Notes under the pieces: model-generated
Databases searched by the model: none
Seen by the model: the letters and a program-made list of their open reading frames with translations, nothing else
What the model was told of the DNA's origin: nothing
Origin: Euprymna scolopes
Taxonomy: Eukaryota > Mollusca > Cephalopoda > Sepiida > Sepiolidae
Assembly: GCA_024364805.1 (NCBI GenBank)
Contig: CM044497.1
Location: 68,949,333 to 68,981,211 of the forward strand
Direction: 5' to 3'
DNA: 31,879 nt
Translations under genes and position numbers: made by a program
Shown: positions 1 to 8,763 of the stretch, piece by piece
How positions within the stretch are numbered: the stretch's first letter is position 1
Layout of the letters: the number at the start of each line of letters is the position of its first letter

Positions 1-316
1 CAGCTGACCGGTTTCGCCCTCGCTTTCTGAAAGCTGTATCCAGAGATTGTTTTATTTTTAAGGGAGGATCAAAAAGATGTACAATTTAAAACAAAATTAT
101 GTTGCGTTACGTTATGTGTGGGAAAAAAGGAAAAAAATGGGGAAAACAATTAAAATAGATCAACATTATATTACTCGAAGTTCGATTTTATTTTTTCCTC
201 ATACATAACATAACGGAACGTCATTTTCCTTTTTAATTGTACGTATTTTGATTACCCCTTTAAAAAAAAATCCCTCAATGTAGCTTTGAAAAAGCGAAGG
301 CGAAATCGGTCAGCTG
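1..316. mobile_element. Fold-back MITE-like element with long terminal inverted repeats
   Basis: The two halves are near-complementary. The left end starts CAGCTGACCGGTTTCGCC and the right end, read on the minus strand, starts CAGCTGACCGATTTCGCC. Similarity continues inward for well over 100 bp per arm, through a TTATGTGTGGG/TTATGTATGAGG pair, leaving a short centre near 150-175. There is no coding capacity. This is the layout of a non-autonomous DNA transposon (MITE or fold-back type). The left end coincides with the window edge, so a target duplication cannot be tested and the arms could extend further left. The superfamily is not recognised. Confidence 0.75.
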
Positions 317-443
317 ACCCCCTTTTTTCTCTTCCCTTCTTCACTCATTTTATATTATTTTAAAACGCTTTTAATCATGAATCATAAAAGTCTTTCCTTC
401 ATAATGTCCATATATAAATTTTGAACCTCCAAAGAATCATGAA

Positions 444-468
444 ATATATATATATATATATATATATG
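444..468. repeat. (TA)n microsatellite
   Basis: Uninterrupted TA dinucleotides over about 25 bp. The rest of 317-500 is plain AT-rich sequence in which I recognise nothing. Confidence 0.95.
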
Positions 469-499
469 ATTGCAACGTCTTGTCAGACGAGTGCCACTA

Positions 500-538
500 C
501 CTCAGACATTTAAAATCCAGGAGCCCAAATGTCTGAGG
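500..538. other. Perfect 12-bp inverted repeat (hairpin)
   Basis: CCTCAGACATTT at 500-511 pairs perfectly with AAATGTCTGAGG at 527-538 around a 15-nt loop. There is no T-run after it and no adjacent gene, so no function is assigned. It may be the edge of an unrecognised repeat running to about 600. Confidence 0.7.
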
Positions 539-599
539 GAGTATTTATACAAATATGATGTTACAGAGTCTTAGCTTTGTACGACAGCTAAGTCTCTCT

Positions 600-778
600 C
601 TCGGTTCAAAATGTTGAGATCCAGCAACAAGCAAGAGCAAGATAGCCAGCAACAAATTAAACTGCAGACCAGCTTAATGCGGGTACTGGTCTTCCGCTTT
701 ATGGTTTTTTAAATCAGAGATTTGCTTCTCCTAGAAAGGTTGCCTTCACCACGGCTTACGGGAGCCCTCTCTACCCCA

Positions 779-785
<7 letters not shown>
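600..785 (-). repeat. Interspersed repeat, LINE 5'-leader-like segment
   Basis: Read on the minus strand this GC-richer stretch contains CTAGGAGAAGCAAATCTCTG. It resembles the CTAGGAGAAGGAAAAC block in the leader of the LINE at 24602 (plus strand, near 24673). The minus-strand stretch CCGTAAGCCGTGGTGAAGG sits just before it, bounded by the CA microsatellite. There is no reading frame. The assignment rests on one shared block of about 20 nt, so it could equally be a SINE or a module shared between unrelated repeats. Confidence 0.35.

Positions 786-857
<72 letters not shown>
786..857. repeat. (AC)n followed by (TA)n compound microsatellite
   Basis: About 33 bp of AC repeats (787-819) run into about 37 bp of TA repeats (821-857). 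The valine/cysteine- and tyrosine/isoleucine-rich minus-strand reading frame across it is a by-product of the repeat. Confidence 0.95.
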
Positions 858-861
<4 letters not shown>

Positions 862-929
862 GTGTAGTATGTTTATATATACATATACTCTAGTAAGCAG
901 AACCGACGGTGCCCAGTATTGAATGAACA

Positions 930-2297
930 CATTGTAACAATTTTAGTTATGTCAGATGATATTATGACCATTTAGTTTGACCACATGACGATCAAATTCG
1001 ATGAGATGATATTTACTTTTCTGCTTTGATTTTCTGATTTGATTCGATTATCCTATCGTGTAAATACTGTGGAAACACCTCCCACAAATGTTGCAAGAAA
1101 GTACAATCGTATTATTCAGTGAATCTATCTTAACAAAATATATATCTATTTTTCCTTTGAAAATAATTATGAACTGAGTAGTTAATTGTCAGAACAAATA
1201 TCGTTGCTAGTAGCCCGTTTGTCTGTGATGTTGCTTCGGCATATCCCAGTAGTTTATGTATAACGTCGGAATATAAGGAAAACGTTCATCCAATGATAAA
1301 TTGCTTGACTACACGACAATTAGACAGCCATTTTATTTTTAGAATTTGATTTATTTTCTTGATAATTTGCCCATCCTAAATCTTAGAGTAAAAGACCGCC
1401 AATACTTAATTGTAAAACATGAAATGTGTGTATATTTTATATTAAATTGTACTATGTACTCCTAGTGGATAATGTGACAAAATGTTCTCTAATTCTTATT
1501 TATTCGAACTTCCAATTATCATCCTGACTTTTCCCAGTGTATAAATTTGCCTGTGAATGAAGTACATCATAAGTCGAATTCATAAGGAATAATAACCCCC
1601 GCTCCTTCTCACGCCAATATTTCTTTCCAGTTAATGTTTCTAGCTATCACTATCGACACTCATTGTAAATATTATTCTTGCACATCAACTTTACTGTCTT
1701 CGTTCATAATCTTCCGCATTTCCTACACAGCAGTAATTCTTTTGACATAAATCGTTCAAAATTCAGTCCTTCAAATTCTTCTCGATTTAATTGTACTGAT
1801 CCGCTAATATCTCTATTTTATAACTTAGTTAATAGTTTCATTAAAAGAGCATTCTGTATTTCAACATTCTTCCGTCTGAAGTTCGGTTCTTTCTTCCTTT
1901 AGAATATCCAAGTGTCATCGACGTTCTAAATTTCCCGACTTTAGATTCTGACACAATTCATGCAAAACATAGCTTAGGTCGAGCCACATGTCCGTATAAG
2001 AGCTGTTGTTGTTAAACTTTTCGTTCACCTTCATCATTTTAGTATGTAATGGTCACACTGTTGTTCTATTCTTTCAACTCTCGAACATCATTATCAGCCA
2101 AAGAAATCTCGTGTACAACAAAAAGTATTGACACCAACACTTGAATCTTCCAAGCAATAATTTGTTGAAATATTAAGCTATGCTACAAATCGTTTTTATT
2201 GTTTTTAACTTGTTGTGTTGCATTTCATATAAACAATGCACGTTCTACTCATCGAGTGAAATCGGGTACACATGCTTTTTGGTGTTATTCTCTAGTA
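930..2297. other. AT-rich stretch without recognisable features
   Basis: Both strands were read. Frames are short (at most about 75 codons), low in complexity and show no motif I recognise. No tRNA-like sequence, terminal repeat or microsatellite was seen. Confidence 0.6.
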
Positions 2298-2479
2298 TAC
2301 CAGGTTGATAAGAAAGTGTTTGTAGTTTTTAACTTTTAAATTCAGATTAACATATCTCGGCTCAAACAAAAAATAGTTTAATCGAAATAAGCAGCATCAG
2401 AATCAACACAATTTTGCCAACAGAAATTAAGTGTATTTATGTCACAAACGTAAAAGCCTTGCGTTTTGGTAGTCACTGA

Positions 2480-2850
2480 AGGCGTTTTTGATATCGCTTA
2501 GGTTTTTGAGGCATTTTGTATGCAAAAAAGTTGTTGAGATACTTGAAAAAGAGGTAGTCGACAGGTGACAGATCTGGAGAGTATGGTTGATGAGACAGAG
2601 TTTCGTAGCTCAATTTGCAGTTTCGGTTTAGCAACGTGCCGTTGAGTATTGTCGTGAAGGATAATTGGGCATTTTCTGTTTACTAATGCTAAGTGTTGTT
2701 GCCAAAGTTTCTGATGCATTTCATCTATTTGTTGACAGCACTTCTTAGCCGTAATGGTTTTGTCTGCATTAAAAAAATGCAATGGATAGAAACGGTCGCA
2801 CACCACCAAAAATTTAATGTGACCGTCTTTTGGTACAACTCTAACTTTGT

Positions 2851-2881
<31 letters not shown>

Positions 2882-3260
2882 ATTTTTGCTTGTCGTTCAA
2901 TTCGTGAGGCACCAATTTATCACGTTTTTGCCTTTCCAATCTTTCTCAAATTGTTGGAACCCGTCGTATACGTTACGTCAAATTCAGAAGCAAGTTCTCG
3001 AACATTTGTGCGTTGATTGGCTTTAACAAAGGTTCTTAATTAATCTTTGTCAACATCCGACGGCCGACCACTATGCTAATCATCTTCAAGACTCTTGTCG
3101 CCGCTACAAAATTTCTTAAACGATCATTGTGCTATATGCGTTCAGTAGTAGTTTCTGGGCCAAACGCTTCGTTAATATCGGGACCTGCTTAGGCAGCTTT
3201 TCGACCTAGCTTGAATCAAAATAAGAAAATAGTACGGATTTCCTTTATCCATCTTCTATT
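2480..3260 (-). pseudogene. Mariner transposase pseudogene
   Basis: Read from about 3260 downward on the minus strand. The start resembles a mariner N-terminus (MDKGNPYYF...), followed by RPSDVDKD and ELASEFDVT-like pieces of the helix-turn-helix region. The best-preserved part (2498-2809) has KTITAKKCCQQIDEMHQKLW and CPIILHDN, which carries the second catalytic aspartate. In a neighbouring frame YSPDLSPVDY carries the third (D34D arrangement). Stops and frame changes are scattered throughout, and a GTTTT microsatellite has expanded in the middle. The protein cannot be functional, and the element is old. Confidence 0.85.
2847..2885. repeat. (GTTTT)n microsatellite inside the mariner
   Basis: About seven GTTTT units lie within the mariner transposase remnant, on the N-terminal side of the conserved ADKTITAKK block. 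The expansion must post-date loss of function or have contributed to it. Confidence 0.85.
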
Positions 3261-3436
3261 CAACGTTCTGAAAAGAAGACATGATTGTTTTAAAACGATT
3301 GTAATTTAAACGATGAGATAGAGCAAAGAACGTTTTAAAATGATATATAAAGTAAAGGTATTGACAACTTCTTTGAAAATTCATCATTTGAAATCAAAAT
3401 TAAAACTTCAGCAAGAACATTCTTGTCAACCTAATA

Positions 3437-4429
3437 TAAGGGCATTATTCAGAATTGTCCTGTTTCTTTCGCTTCCGATTATTTTAAGAGAAAGATGATT
3501 TCTCCTGCTCTAGGCAACATCTCTTCTCGACATTTCTCTGATTATTAGAAATCATCTCATTCTCAGTTTTTAACGCTATTTATAAACGTTATAATACACA
3601 CCGTTATTTCCTGGTGCACTTTTTCTCTTACTTCCTTTACAAAATCGTCGACTGTTTTCTTTTGCAAGTGTTCCATATTGAATTTTCCTCGTCGTTCCGT
3701 TTGTTTCTTTGGGCCATTGAGCATTGGAAATCTTTCCCTACGCTAATAACGTATCTATGTTTTCTTTTCTAAGTGTTCGTTTAGTTTCTTTTTCAAGCAT
3801 TACATTTTTCCGCTTTTGATGTGATCAAATAAAGATTTCGCGAACCTGTATTGATCTTTTTTTTCTGCGACACTTTGTTTTTTCCTCTTTTCCTTTTTGC
3901 TCTAATTACCTCATGCTCATTGTTTCTATTTGTTTCTTCAAACAGCACATTTAATCCTACCTTTTCCTGTTCTTACACTTTATCACTATAATCTTAAATG
4001 TTTCTTCTTGCTTCACTCTTCTATTCTTCTATATAAAAAACAGTACATGTATGTGCGTGTAGATGACTCACAGGTAAACCCTTAAACTACTGGTCATATA
4101 ACACTGAAATTCTCAGGAAATAATATTCATGTACCAAGGATGATTTATAGTAAGTAATACTTTTGTTTACATACATGTATATCGCGTACAGACATCAGCA
4201 AATTCACATGTACAAGAACCATTCTCACTAGCCGGCATTGTTGTTTTTATGCGCATGCACAAATTCGCTTCATTCCTGAAGTTGTTTAGAAAACAACATA
4301 AAGCTGGAACGCTGGATGTTATGATTTCAATTCTAGCTGATGACATCAACTTATATATTTCATGTCTCTGTATTAATTTAAAAAAAATGAAATAATACGT
4401 AAATTTTCTTCGCGGTTTTGAATTTGTAA
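3437..4429. other. AT-rich stretch without recognisable features
   Basis: Pyrimidine-rich tracts (TTTCTT-type) occur around 3600-4020. A minus-strand frame of 60 codons at 4167-4349 has no recognisable motif. No ends, microsatellites or RNA genes were seen. Confidence 0.55.
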
Positions 4430-5160
4430 ATACGAAGAAAACCCTAAATATCTTTTTTATTATTCATTTATCGATTAGACAAACAAATATTACTTTCAAA
4501 TAAAAAAATTCTAATGATTCCGAATACGTGTGTTCTTCTTTATTTTTATAATAAAAAAACATTCCAGACATTAATTCAAATATACAAAGACATTATCATA
4601 TATCTTTTTTATTGTTATTCTTTGATCGATTAGATCAACAATTATTAATTTCAAATAAATATTTGGTGTTTTTTTTCAGTCTACGCACCGTGTTACATTT
4701 CAGATTGGATTTCAAATTAAATTAAATTTAAATCGTACCTTTCCTTTTTATTAAATTGTTAGGTAAAAGTGTAGAAAAGTTAAAAATCCTCCCTCCCTAT
4801 GTTAAACATGGCTTTCTAACATAACTATTTCAGCATAATTCGTACACTGCACAGGTACCAAAAATTCTAACGTTCCGAATGCGTGCGGTGTTTTTCAGAC
4901 TTTACATTACATTTACGAAAAAAATACCTGTATATATACTTTTATATTCACTTATCGATTAGATAGACAAATATTAATAACAAGCAAAAACTGCAAATTT
5001 TTCCGAATACGTGCGTTTTTATTACTTTTAATTTTTCTGATAGAGCTTTCTTACGGAGAACATTATTACAACACAAAATACAGGTTTATTTCTAAAAAAG
5101 AATTTTATTTCTACATGTTATTCATTTATCGATCAGATAAACGAATATTCATTTCAAATA
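4430..5160. repeat. Diverged tandem array, period about 155-175 bp
   Basis: The motif TTATCGATTAGA (or close variants) followed by AAACAAATATT recurs at about 4468, 4621, 4954 and 5129. A second unit landmark, TTCCGAATACGTGYG, recurs near 4518, 4874 and 5000. The spacings (about 153, 333 = 2 x 166, and 175) fit one tandem period with one unit whose first half has decayed. Each unit begins with an AT-rich tract of the type TATCTTTTTTATT. The units are quite diverged. I recognise it as an old minisatellite or satellite-like array and know no family name. Confidence 0.65.
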
Positions 5161-5212
5161 ACTGTGTGTACGTATCCCTTCGGCAATCAGTCTACTTTAT
5201 TTTAATACGTCG

Positions 5213-5330
5213 GTGTTACGTGACCTCACCCCAGGTGAGACGCCCACGTCGACCTGCATTGATTCTGTTAGACCAAGGAGTCTACCGCTGAGTGACTAAT
5301 AGAAACCATCCACCACGGAATATTTATTAC
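5213..5330 (-). repeat. tRNA-like head, possible SINE fragment or tRNA pseudogene
   Basis: On the minus strand, TAGTCACTCAGCGGTAGAC resembles a tRNA D-arm / A box (compare TAGCTCAGTGGTAGAGC). About 34 nt later AGGTCGACGTGG resembles a weakened B box (GGTTCGANNCC). The spacing suits a tRNA-derived polymerase III promoter. Beyond it, CTCACC-CCA-GGTGAG (plus strand, about 5222-5237) forms a small hairpin. The block is clearly GC-richer than its surroundings. A complete cloverleaf cannot be drawn, so a tRNA-derived SINE head is the likeliest reading. Confidence 0.4.
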
Positions 5331-5740
5331 TTATTAAGTTTTTCTCTAATTACAATAATATTATACAAGGATTAATTTAAGAAGGACACTCAGACTTTAT
5401 GAGTTAGAATACACGATTAGAGCAAAACGAATTTCACCAAATAAATGATTCATAAACCTGGATATACATTAAATCAATGAAATAAGGTGTTACAATTTTT
5501 TTCTTAAAAGAATACATTTAAAAAATCATTTCAGAGCACCTCGGTCACAATTAGAATTTGTTTACACAATGCAAACGCATTTCAAGTTATTTCATTCATA
5601 ATAAACCTTTTCCCAAATTTCAGGGTAGATTTAAAAAGTATTTGTTTTTTTTTTCAAAACAACTTTCATTACATCATAAAAATTTCATTCCAAAATTTAA
5701 AAAAAATTATTTCACATATTTTGATCATCGATAAAATCAA
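5331..5740. other. AT-rich filler with degenerate internal repeats
   Basis: AT-rich sequence with loosely recurring ATTTCATTCATAAT / CAAATTTCAGGGTAGATTT-type segments, similar in texture to 5760-6300. No gene or defined terminus was found. Confidence 0.4.
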
Positions 5741-6721
5741 TGTTACGTCCCAAGGGGCCATTAAAAATTCTGAATTTAAATTAACTTCTTTCCAAAGTAA
5801 TTCATTCAGTATTAAAAGCAATCTTCTTAAAAAATCATAGGAAATTCATTTTGAATCCATTTACCTTTCACAATGAAATTCAGAGACATCCCAAGTTTTT
5901 TTTTCATTTCGTAATTAGTGTTTTTAAAATTCAGTGTACATTTAAAGTTATTTAATTCATTTTTAAAGATAATTTCTTCTTATAGACCATTATCAAGGTT
6001 ATTTCGAATTTAGAAACCTTTCACGTTAATTAACTTTTTTTCAAAGTAATTAGTTTATTTCAATTAAGGAATTTGCTCGAATAATTCTTCATTAATGATT
6101 TTGAGAATTCAGGAAAATTTTTTCGTTAGTCAAATAATATTTCTTTAGAAATTATTAAAAATTCAGAAAATATTCGAAATTAAATAGCATAATTTTTCTT
6201 AAAAAACACTATGACAACTTCAGAGAACTCTTCGAAAATTCACGTAATCATGCAAAAATAAGGGGACTTTTTGATTTGATAATTGTTTTTTTTTTCAGTA
6301 TCAGCAATTTTTTTTTAATTGAACTATTTGTGTGTTTAAAAAAAAAATGAAAAACATTTTATTGGTAAAAAGTTGGATTAACTAATATGAAAATTTTGTG
6401 TGCGAACGCCTTACAAATTTGAATATAAATGACGTTAAATTTGAACTCAACCTCAGATCAAAAGTCTCAAACTCAAATCCAACTGTTCTATTCTCTGCAC
6501 TTTTCACACTGACGCCCAAAATAAAGAAGACGACTCTTTTATAGAGAGACCCAACCACATCTCATTTGCATACCCCCTCCCACCTCTAGTCACATCACGT
6601 GATTTTAAGTCCATAAATACCAGGAGGCGGCCATTTTTATTTTCTCTATTTTTTTCTTTCCTAACACGAACCGCACGATGCATAAGATAAGGTTCTTTAC
6701 TTTTAACCACATGGCCCCTTG
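5741..6721 (-). mobile_element. LTR-like block, possible solo LTR remnant
   Basis: The plus strand begins TGTTACGTCCCAAGGGGCCAT at 5741. The other edge ends ATGGCCCCTTG at 6721, giving an 11-bp inverted match (5751-5761 with 6711-6721). The outermost bases of the right edge are missing where a LINE scrap starts at 6722. TGTTACG...CGTAACA-type ends are common in Ty3/Gypsy LTRs. A polymerase II promoter near the right side points into the block on the minus strand. The interior is AT-rich with no genes. No partner LTR or target duplication is visible, so a TIR-type DNA element cannot be excluded. Treat it as an old, incomplete fossil. Confidence 0.35.
6505..6571 (-). promoter_or_regulatory. TATA plus initiator promoter with octamer motif
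   Basis: On the minus strand the octamer ATGCAAAT (6564-6571) is followed by CTATAAAAG (6536-6544). About 30 bp further is an initiator-like TCAGTGTG (6505-6512). An E-box palindrome ATCACGTGAT lies just upstream (6594-6603). The TATA-to-initiator spacing is right for animal polymerase II core promoters. No coding region follows. The promoter probably belongs to the LTR-like block it sits in. Confidence 0.45.
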
Positions 6722-6880
6722 ATCTCTAAGAAGGAAGAGAAAAGGGCATCACCCACTATGCCACGAAGCCTATTTTGTACTCTGTCAAGGCAAAATAGGC
6801 TGTTTTTAGCAGTCCCGCCCAGATGTGATAGCAGTACTCCATCCTTGGACGTACTTGGCTTTTATACAGATAGATTTCAG
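6722..6880 (-). mobile_element. LINE RT-tail fragment, inverted
   Basis: The minus strand encodes [19 protein letters not shown], then [12 protein letters not shown] in the adjacent frame. It matches closely the C-terminal part of the LINE at 20095 (there near 23067-23215). It lacks the LINE 3' end and A-tail, so it did not arrive as a simple retrotransposition. It abuts the LTR-like block on one side and the Tc1-like element on the other. Confidence 0.8.
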
Positions 6881-7400
6881 GGGGCATGTTTTCGTTATGC
6901 CAATATCGTTGGACGTCATCAGGGCTATCTATATTGATTTTTTTCTCATCAGAAAACAAGACTTTCTTCCACTTCTTTACGTCGTATGTTTGGTATTCAC
7001 GGCCAAACGTTAAGCAGCTCACCTTGTGACATGGAATAGGCGAGGAATTTGGTTACGCTTTTTATGTATCCTATCTTTTTATTGTAAGTGTCGTCTGATG
7101 GTTACTGGACTGCAATCAGTATTAGTGACTATCTGTAATTTGACTAGAAGAAAATCTGTCTTCTGCAACAAAACGTCTTATTCTCCTACTCAATGCAGAA
7201 GAAATTTTTAGGGGGCCTACAAGTGGATTTTGCTTTTCCATAATTCTCACTGTTCTTTAGAAAGTTGCAAATCACAGCTTTACTGTGATTTACCTTAGCT
7301 GCGGTCAACCGCCGTGACAAGCATTGCTTATGAAAAGCTAGAATTAGAGCACGCTCAACTTCGGAAGGTTTGCTTGCTTTATGGATGGTGATACTTTTAC
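6881..7400 (-). pseudogene. Tc1-like transposase pseudogene, C-terminally truncated
   Basis: Best-preserved segment, on the minus strand below 7020: [20 protein letters not shown] followed by [14 protein letters not shown]. This matches the SDEKKFNLDGPDGxxRYWHD region of Tc1/Tc3-type transposases, including the second catalytic aspartate. Further upstream, around 7100-7400, are decayed pieces of the paired-type DNA-binding region, with frame changes and stops. The third catalytic residue is absent because the element is truncated. Odd point: the reading frame runs straight from the transposase (…PPEI) into LINE sequence (YLYKSQV…), an open frame of 88 codons at 6756-7022. It was made by DNA joining and is not a known protein. 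Confidence 0.8.
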
Positions 7401-7645
7401 ACAGTGATTGCTAATCTGTAACTGAACTAAAAAAAACAATTTATACTTCTGGTTTTTGATCAAGTGTAAAATGTCTCACTTCATAAAAATATAAATTTTT
7501 TAATTAAATTTGTGGAATGTTGCCATTTTTCCATAACCGTTTACGTTGTAGTATTGGTAACTTTATATGGGAGCAGTTTAAAATCTACCCTTAAAAAGGT
7601 TTCTTTTTTAAAATTTTCAAGGGATCTTAAATTTTTGATCAGGTG
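6881..7645 (-). mobile_element. Truncated Tc1-like DNA transposon
   Basis: The minus-strand 5' end starts CACCTGATCAAAAATTT at 7645, beside a TA (7646-7647), as expected for Tc1-like elements. A second copy of the same motif, TTTTTGATCAAGTGTA at 7453-7468, lies 179 bp inside the outer one (7632-7647) with one mismatch. This is the IR/DR arrangement known from Sleeping Beauty-type Tc1 elements. Transposase pieces run 7400 to 6881. The element stops abruptly at 6881, where a LINE fragment begins, so the C-terminal half and the other terminal repeat are lost. Confidence 0.8.
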
Positions 7646-7649
7646 TATA

Positions 7650-8089
7650 TCTATATATCTATAAAAGTGAACGTTTCTGTATGTCTGTTTGTATGTATGT
7701 CTCTGTGTGTCTGTGTGTCTGTGTATATTTCCCTACACAATAAGTCTGTCATTTTTAAGTTTACAGACTCGAAATTTGATATACAGGGTACTGAGATTTG
7801 GGAAAATCTTTGGAATCTGTTTTCGGCTAAAAATTTGGTTGTTAAAGGATCAAAGTTCAATGATTTGATCTTTGAGAACTATACAAAAATCCTCCGCCAA
7901 TTTTTGGTCTAAACACTTGAAATTTTAGATATAGGTTTGTTGGACATGGATCTAACTTAATAACTTGATTTGAGTCCAAAACAATAAATTTTAAGCGGTC
8001 ACAATAGGGGTCAAAGTTAAAAAAAATTGACCTTTTTTATGCTCAACATACACCTCTAAACAGCCGGGCAACGTCGGGCTGAAATGCTA

Positions 8090-8090
<1 letters not shown>
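7650..8090 (+). mobile_element. Helitron-like non-autonomous element, copy A
   Basis: Begins TCTATATATCTATAAAAGTG at 7650 and ends in CTAG at 8087-8090. Just before the end is a short GC palindrome (AGCC...GGCT, 8062-8080, with GGGCAACG in the loop). A 5' TC, a 3' CTRR/CTAG, a subterminal GC hairpin and an A/T-rich target without duplication are Helitron hallmarks. The 441-bp interior has no Rep/helicase gene. The 5' 350 bp is clearly related to copy B (shared TTTCCCTA-CACAATAA, ACAGACTCGAAATTTGATATA). A (TA)n tract follows. Confidence 0.75.

Positions 8091-8130
<40 letters not shown>
8091..8130. repeat. (TA)n microsatellite at Helitron 3' flank
   Basis: About 40 bp of TA repeats start immediately after the CTAG end of copy A. 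Helitrons insert at AT dinucleotides, so the tract is probably the target. Confidence 0.95.
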
Positions 8131-8131
<1 letters not shown>

Positions 8132-8763
8132 TGGTTGTATGTGTCAAGCCTTGCCTGGTCAAAACATATTGGCAAGCGGGGTATTAGTCACATAATATTT
8201 AAGTATTTGAAACACACTGAATATCCTAACTTGTTACGAATAGTGATCATATGTTGAATTTAAGGAAGTACAAAACACATATATCTTGATATATGAAAAT
8301 CAAACGCAAAGTAACTTTCATAGCTTAAAAGGGAAATAACTCTTATAACTTAAATAAATTAGCTTACTTCTGGGTTTAGACGAAACTTTTGACAGTTATT
8401 AATAATTGAAGATATATTAAATTAAATATAAATTAAATATCAATCAAATAAAAAATAAATTGAATAAATCAATTAAAAAATATTTTTAAATGGAAAACTT
8501 AAAACAATTAGATTACAACAAACAATTAATAAAATCGAGCGAATTTTTAAAAATAGATTTTCTTCCATGTAATATGCAAATGATGTTTCTAATTGTATGC
8601 AGATCTCCTTTAAAAATAATGTATAAAGAAATCATGGTTGATAAGTTTATATAAGGCTGTTATTAGTATGAAAGCTAATTCGTCAAACAGTGTACTATTT
8701 TTACATATTATTTAAAGTTCGAACAAACAAATAAATAGACTGGAATATGACTTTATCATAATA
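8131..8763. other. AT-rich stretch without recognisable features
   Basis: Highly AT-rich (notably 8400-8530) with no open frame, terminal repeat or motif recognised on either strand. Confidence 0.6.

Larger units (their letters stand above)
2300..3434 (-). mobile_element. Decayed mariner DNA transposon (cecropia-like ends)
   Basis: The left end CCAGGTTGATAAGAA (from 2300) and the right end, read on the minus strand as TTAGGTTGACAAGAA (from 3434), form the terminal inverted repeats. Each is flanked by TA (2298-2299 and 3435-3436), the mariner target duplication. The length of 1135 bp is slightly under the usual 1.25-1.3 kb. The transposase lies on the minus strand and is broken. Ends beginning YYAGGTTG with a TA target are typical of mariner. 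Subfamily placement as cecropia-like comes from memory of that family and is tentative. Confidence 0.88.

Noticed and set aside
709-930. Minus-strand frame rich in Y/I and C/V repeats
   Set aside because: It reads the AC and TA microsatellites. Composition is dictated by the repeat and there is no conserved motif.
4440-5160. CRISPR-like array
   Set aside because: Spacing far too long, units diverged along their whole length, eukaryotic context. It is a degenerate tandem array.
7643-7912. 89-codon plus-strand frame at the start of Helitron copy A
   Set aside because: Lies wholly in a non-coding mobile element. The homologous region of copy B does not keep the frame.
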